DNA from: an uncultured Eubacteriales bacterium
GTDB lineage: Bacteria > Bacillota > Clostridia > Peptostreptococcales > Anaerovoracaceae
Direction of reading: 5' to 3'
Assembly (NCBI GenBank): GCA_902772685.1
Contig: CACYBO010000093.1
Coordinates: forward strand, 1-9,888
Length of the DNA stretch: 9,888 nt
Part shown: in pieces, positions 6,839 through 9,888 of the stretch
How the letters are laid out: each line of letters starts with the position of its first letter
How positions within the stretch are numbered: position 1 is the stretch's first letter
The notes under the pieces: generated by a model
Databases searched by the model: none
Told to the model about the DNA's origin: nothing
The model's input: the letters and a program-made list of their open reading frames with translations, nothing else
Translations under genes and position numbers: made by a program

Positions 6839-8446
6839 TTATGCCTCCTCATCACCGGCCGGTGCATCATCGTCCAGTAACTTTTCTACGTGAATCTTCG
6901 CGATATGGTCGCCGCTGTACTTCGTCATCAGCAGACCTAATTCTTCTTTGCTGGCGGTCCGGGCATCAACGAGTCCGCTGACTTTGCCCTCGCACAGTAC
7001 CAGTATCCTGTCGCAAAGTTCAATCAGCACGTCCAAGTCCTCGCCGACGTAAACAACTCCAACGCCCTTCTTTTTCTCATCAGACAGGATGTTGTAGATC
7101 GTGTAGGATGTATTGATATCCAGACCACGCACTGCATACGCTGTCATGAGAACACGCGGCGCCAGGGAAATCTCTCTGCCGACCAGCACCTTCTGAACAT
7201 TTCCGCCTGAGAGTTTTCTTACAGGCGTATACACATTCGGTGTAGATACTTCGAGTTTATCCCTTATTTCCTCCGCCAGTTCACGCGGTGCTTTTTCTCT
7301 TGTGAAGATTCCTCTGCCTTCGTTATAGGAGCGCAGGAGCATGTTCCCTACCATGCCCATATTTCCGACGAGGCCCATGCCGAGTCTGTCCTCCGGCACG
7401 AAAGCGAGTGAGATTCCGAGATTCTTGATATCATTCACATCTTTTCCGATGAGCTGAATCTCGTCATTGTTGTCGATCGCTCTGTACATGATGCTGCTTC
7501 CGGCTTCCGCTTTCTGAAGACCTGCGATCGCTTCCAGAAGTTCCTTCTGTCCGGCGCCTGCGATACCGGCAATACCGAGTATCTCCCCGCCCCGGATGGT
7601 AAAGCTGACATCATCGAGAGCTTTTCTTCCGTATTTATTTAAGCAAGTCAGATGCTCGACCCGCACGAGATCTTTGACATCTACCGGGTCGGTTCTGTCT
7701 ATGTTGAGTTCAACTTTCTTCCCCACCATCATCTCTGTGAGTGAGCTCTCAGTTGCCTCTCTTGTATTTACTACGCCGACATACTCGCCCTTTCTCAGTA
7801 CGGCTACTCTGTCGGACAGTTCGAGAACCTCCTGGAGCTTGTGGGTTATGATAATGATCGTCCTGCCGTGGTCCTTCATGGCTCTCAGTACGAGGAAGAG
7901 TTTCTCTGTTTCCTGCGGCGTCAGAACGGCCGTAGGCTCATCCAGAATGAGAATCTGCGCACCTCTGTACAGGACTTTTATGATCTCTACTGTCTGCTTC
8001 TCCGAAACAGACATTTCATAGACCTTTTTGTTCAGATCGATTTCAAAACCATACCTGTCCACGGTCTCACGGATATCTTTCAGTATGGCTTTCTTGTCCA
8101 GCTTCTGCTTGCCCGGCATCCCGAGTATGATATTTTCGGCTGCGCTGAAAACATCCACAAGCTTAAAGTGCTGGTGAATCATTCCAATCTGATAATCAAA
8201 AGCATCCTGAGGGGATCTGATGACAGCTTCTTCGCCGTCTACAAAAATCTGTCCGCCATCAGGAGCATAAATTCCTGCGAGCATATTCATAAGGGTAGTC
8301 TTGCCGCTTCCATTCTCGCCGAGAAGTGAAAGGATCTCTCCCTTATATATGTCCATACTTATATTGTTGTTTGCTGTTACCGATCCGAATGTCTTCGTGA
8401 TGTTTTTCAGGGAAACAGCAACTTCTTTGCTTTCAGGAGTGCTCAA
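6839..8446 (-). CDS. ABC importer ATPase, two nucleotide-binding domains (NupO/MglA-like)
   Basis: A 535-residue cytoplasmic protein with two fused ABC domains that powers the importer. Domain 1 has Walker A GENGSGKT (43-50), Q-loop HQHF (91-94), a family-variant signature MSVSEKQ (145-151), Walker B ILILDEP (165-171) and H-loop THK (201-203). Domain 2 has a Walker A without the usual GKS/T, GIAGAGQK (294-301), a canonical LSGGN signature (412-416), a Walker B lacking the Asp-Glu pair (VLMTAYAV, 432-439) and GLD (441-443). A normal first site and an unorthodox second site are typical of sugar/nucleoside ATPases of this class. The start is TTG at 8446: a TAG lies in frame just upstream, no ATG fits, and AGGAGG sits 7 nt before the TTG. 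The last codons contain the ribosome site of the next gene, which starts 1 nt after the TAA. B. subtilis NupO has the same role and gene order. Confidence 0.94.
   Translation of the reverse strand: MSTPESKEVAVSLKNITKTFGSVTANNNISMDIYKGEILSLLGENGSGKTTLMNMLAGIYAPDGGQIFVDGEEAVIRSPQDAFDYQIGMIHQHFKLVDVFSAAENIILGMPGKQKLDKKAILKDIRETVDRYGFEIDLNKKVYEMSVSEKQTVEIIKVLYRGAQILILDEPTAVLTPQETEKLFLVLRAMKDHGRTIIIITHKLQEVLELSDRVAVLRKGEYVGVVNTREATESSLTEMMVGKKVELNIDRTDPVDVKDLVRVEHLTCLNKYGRKALDDVSFTIRGGEILGIAGIAGAGQKELLEAIAGLQKAEAGSSIMYRAIDNNDEIQLIGKDVNDIKNLGISLAFVPEDRLGMGLVGNMGMVGNMLLRSYNEGRGIFTREKAPRELAEEIRDKLEVSTPNVYTPVRKLSGGNVQKVLVGREISLAPRVLMTAYAVRGLDINTSYTIYNILSDEKKKGVGVVYVGEDLDVLIELCDRILVLCEGKVSGLVDARTASKEELGLLMTKYSGDHIAKIHVEKLLDDDAPAGDEEA
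6844..6849 (-). promoter_or_regulatory. Ribosome binding site fixing the start of permease 1
   Basis: Minus-strand AGGAGG inside the last codons of the ATPase gene, 6 nt before the ATG at 6837. This decides against the longer reading frame starting at 6870, which has no such site at a suitable distance. Confidence 0.85.
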
Positions 8447-8453
8447 TGGCCCT

Positions 8454-8459
8454 CCTCCT
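8454..8459 (-). promoter_or_regulatory. Ribosome binding site fixing the TTG start of the ATPase gene
   Basis: Minus-strand AGGAGG, followed after 7 nt by TTG at 8446. A TAG stop lies in frame just upstream and no ATG is available between it and the conserved start of the ABC domain, so the site supports a TTG initiation codon. Confidence 0.85.
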
Positions 8460-8490
8460 TTCTATTGCCTTTGCAATGAAAAATAATCAG

Positions 8491-8516
8491 GAAAACCCCG
8501 GAGAATCCGGGGCTTT
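8491..8516 (-). terminator. Hairpin terminator between the receptor and ATPase genes
   Basis: The stem CCCCGGA/TCCGGGG (8512-8506 and 8502-8496 on the minus strand) has loop TTC. It is extended by AAAG against TTTT and followed by CC and an AT-rich stretch. It lies 20-45 nt after the receptor stop. Because the ATPase gene has no obvious promoter of its own, this is probably a partial terminator or mRNA 3'-end stabiliser that lowers expression of the three downstream genes relative to the receptor, a common arrangement in ABC importer operons. Confidence 0.75.
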
Positions 8517-8535
8517 CCCACAGTATTGGTTTTGC

Positions 8536-9744
8536 TTAGAATGCAGTGTCGAGGAGTTCGATTCCATCGATCTGGATATCGAAGTAAGGAGCGGAACGGA
8601 ACTTGGATTCCATGAATGCGCCGTCTTCGATAACGTTAGTATCAGGAGTGTAGTCAGGATCAGTATCAACGTCAGCGTCATACTTGTCCAGATTCTTTCC
8701 TTTAACTGTGAATGTGGATGTGTCGAATACCTGAATGGATCCGTCTTTCAGTCCTGCAGTAGCTTCTTCGATTGCCTCTGCTGTTCCTTCTGCAGCAACA
8801 TCTTCATTGATGTCAGTGAGAACTACGGAACCAGTCTCCAGATCACCTGTCCAGTCAACATCGATTGCTTCGCCGTTCTGAACAGCTGTGATTGCATATT
8901 CATAGTAAGGAACCCAGTCGATTCTTGAGGAAACGATGAATGTCTTCGGACATGCTTCGATTGTGCTTCCGTTGTATGATACGTCAGGTACTCCTGCGTT
9001 TTCGCATGCTGTCGGAGCTCCCATGGAGTCAGCGTGCTGTGAGATAAGAACGCAGCCGTCGTTGATCAGCTTGTTGGCACCCTCTTTTTCGAGAGTCTCA
9101 TCATACCATGAACCAGTGAATGTTACTTCCATTGTAGCGGATTCGCAAACTGAGCGAGCGCCAAGGAAGAAGGAAGTGTAACCTGAAACTACTTCTGCAT
9201 ATGTGTACGCACCTACGTAACCGATCTTAGCCTGGTCTGCAGTGATGTCGCCCTTTTCGATCATCTCGTTCAGCTTCATGCCAGCTGCAATACCTGCCAG
9301 ATAACGACCCTGGTAGATGGATGCGAATGCATTGTGATAGTTGTCAAGTTTTTCAGTGTGAGCTTTTGTTCCGGTTGAGTGGCAGAACTGTACATCAGGG
9401 AAATCCTTTGCTGCCTGGATCATGTAGTCCTCATGACCGAATGAGTCAGCGAAGATGATTCCGCATCCGGCGTCAACCAGCTCAGCTGCAGCTTCGTAGC
9501 ATTCCTGTCCTTCAGGAATGTTTGTCTTGATAATTGCTTCGACTCCGAGTTCTTCACAAGCAGCGTTTGCAGCGTCGATGAAGTTCTTGTCGTAAGTTGA
9601 GTTTTCATCGTGCAGGCAGATGAATCCAGCCTTCATGGCCTGATCTGCTTCGCCGCCATCATCGGATCCGCCGCATCCTGTGAAAGTCAGGGTGAATGCA
9701 AACACCATTGTGAGCGCAAGTACCAATGCTAATACTTTCTTCAT
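8536..9744 (-). CDS. BMP-family substrate-binding lipoprotein of a nucleoside/purine ABC importer
   Basis: A 402-residue extracellular receptor lipoprotein that captures the solute and hands it to the permeases encoded downstream. A signal peptide is visible: MKK, a hydrophobic stretch at about residues 4-22, then a lipobox-like F-T-G-C with Cys24 as the lipidated residue; the -3 position is Phe rather than the usual Leu. A Gly/Ser/Asp-rich linker follows. Family-typical segments are GFICLHDENSTYDKNF (40-55), ADSFGHEDYMIQAAKDFPDVQF (99-120), the YQGRYLAGIAAG helix (144-155) and the QHADSMGA substrate-loop region (236-243). The Basic Membrane Protein/PnrA family binds purine nucleosides, and B. 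subtilis NupN is a relative; the guanine-type riboswitch upstream agrees. The ATG is preceded by AGGAGG with a 5-nt spacer. The C-terminus (about 345-402) is an Asp-rich tail that looks long for the family. The exact ligand cannot be read from the sequence. Confidence 0.93.
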   Translation of the reverse strand: MKKVLALVLALTMVFAFTLTFTGCGGSDDGGEADQAMKAGFICLHDENSTYDKNFIDAANAACEELGVEAIIKTNIPEGQECYEAAAELVDAGCGIIFADSFGHEDYMIQAAKDFPDVQFCHSTGTKAHTEKLDNYHNAFASIYQGRYLAGIAAGMKLNEMIEKGDITADQAKIGYVGAYTYAEVVSGYTSFFLGARSVCESATMEVTFTGSWYDETLEKEGANKLINDGCVLISQHADSMGAPTACENAGVPDVSYNGSTIEACPKTFIVSSRIDWVPYYEYAITAVQNGEAIDVDWTGDLETGSVVLTDINEDVAAEGTAEAIEEATAGLKDGSIQVFDTSTFTVKGKNLDKYDADVDTDPDYTPDTNVIEDGAFMESKFRSAPYFDIQIDGIELLDTAF

Positions 9745-9778
9745 TTTTTCCTCCTCTTGAAATGAATTATACTTTTGA

Positions 9779-9809
9779 GAAACAACAAAGACAGGTTATA
9801 AAACCTGTC
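9779..9809 (-). terminator. Intrinsic terminator of the riboswitch expression platform
   Basis: On the minus strand, GACAGGTT pairs perfectly with AACCTGTC (8 bp, 4-nt loop TTAT; 9809-9802 and 9797-9790) and is followed by the T-rich tail TTTGTTGTTTC. It lies between the riboswitch aptamer and the receptor gene, where a ligand-controlled terminator is expected. The tail is interrupted by G, so strength is uncertain. Parts of the left arm can pair with aptamer sequence instead (see findings), which would form an antiterminator. Confidence 0.7.
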
Positions 9810-9821
9810 CGCCAACTTCTA

Positions 9822-9888
9822 CAGTACTACCAATAGTCGTAACTCAGGTGTTACGGTAGAAACGCACTGAACCATTTCCTCGTGCTTA
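9822..9888 (-). promoter_or_regulatory. Purine riboswitch aptamer, guanine class, cut by the window edge
   Basis: Read on the minus strand, this contains the conserved core of the purine riboswitch. J2/3 is TTTCTAC (9862-9856). P3 is a perfect 6-bp stem CGTAAC/GTTACG (9855-9850 and 9843-9838) closing loop ACCTGA. J3/1 is ACTAT (9837-9833). The P2 hairpin (GCAC/GTGC, 9885-9882 and 9867-9864) has a loop ending ATGG, whose GG can kiss the CC of the P3 loop, as in the known fold. The base that pairs with the ligand (the C in ACTAT) is C, which in this family means guanine/hypoxanthine; adenine types have U. The 5' strand of P1 and most of J1/2 lie beyond the edge; only TAA of J1/2 is seen. It should switch off the importer genes when guanine is plentiful. 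The aptamer call rests on motif recognition, not a covariance search. Confidence 0.85.

Noticed and set aside
6838..6870. An 11-residue longer N-terminus for permease 1
   Set aside because: These ATG codons lie inside the ATPase gene without a suitable ribosome site; AGGAGG is placed for the ATG at 6837.
9766..9771. A perfect TATAAT on the minus strand between the riboswitch terminator and the receptor gene
   Set aside because: At a 17-nt spacing the -35 hexamer is CTGTCT, matching only 3 of 6, and there is no extended -10. The AT-rich leader explains it, although a weak riboswitch-bypassing promoter is not excluded.

Overview
The window looks like chromosomal DNA of a Gram-positive anaerobe of the Firmicutes, probably the Clostridia. 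The reasons are strong AGGAGG ribosome binding sites, AddB rather than RecB/RecC, a lipoprotein-anchored solute receptor, a purine riboswitch, and a base composition near half G+C. The genus cannot be fixed by eye. All six genes lie on the minus strand, so transcription runs from high to low coordinates.

Right to middle (9888 to 4739): a four-gene ABC importer of the BMP/NupNOPQ type, which takes up nucleosides or related purine compounds. It consists of a receptor lipoprotein (9744-8536), a double-domain ATPase with a TTG start (8446-6839) and two membrane permeases (6837-5725 and 5725-4739). Upstream, cut by the right edge, is most of a purine riboswitch aptamer of the guanine class, followed by an intrinsic terminator just before the receptor gene. 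A hairpin terminator between the receptor and ATPase genes probably keeps receptor expression above that of the membrane and ATPase parts. The last three genes are tightly coupled: a 1-base gap, a 1-base overlap, and a strong ribosome site before each.

Middle to left (4657 to 322): addB, the nuclease/helicase-like subunit of the AddAB double-strand-break repair enzyme, followed after 34 bases by an EamA/DMT-type transporter. These two are probably one transcription unit. addB has a near-consensus sigma-A promoter whose -10 box ends 6 bases before the ATG, so its mRNA is predicted to be leaderless. That promoter overlaps the hairpin that follows the importer operon. No addA is in the window.

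Left end (1 to 321): no gene. It holds three hairpins of equal length (39 nt) spaced at exactly 73 nt, all with CCCGCAG/CTGCGGG-type outer arms but with different interiors. The same arm pair recurs in the hairpin at the addB promoter. The first two hairpins look like intrinsic terminators. The array as a whole is the least explained structure here. I did not find a clear new multi-gene system; the unusual items are this hairpin family, the leaderless addB promoter built into an operon terminator, and an AddB without a recognisable Walker A motif.
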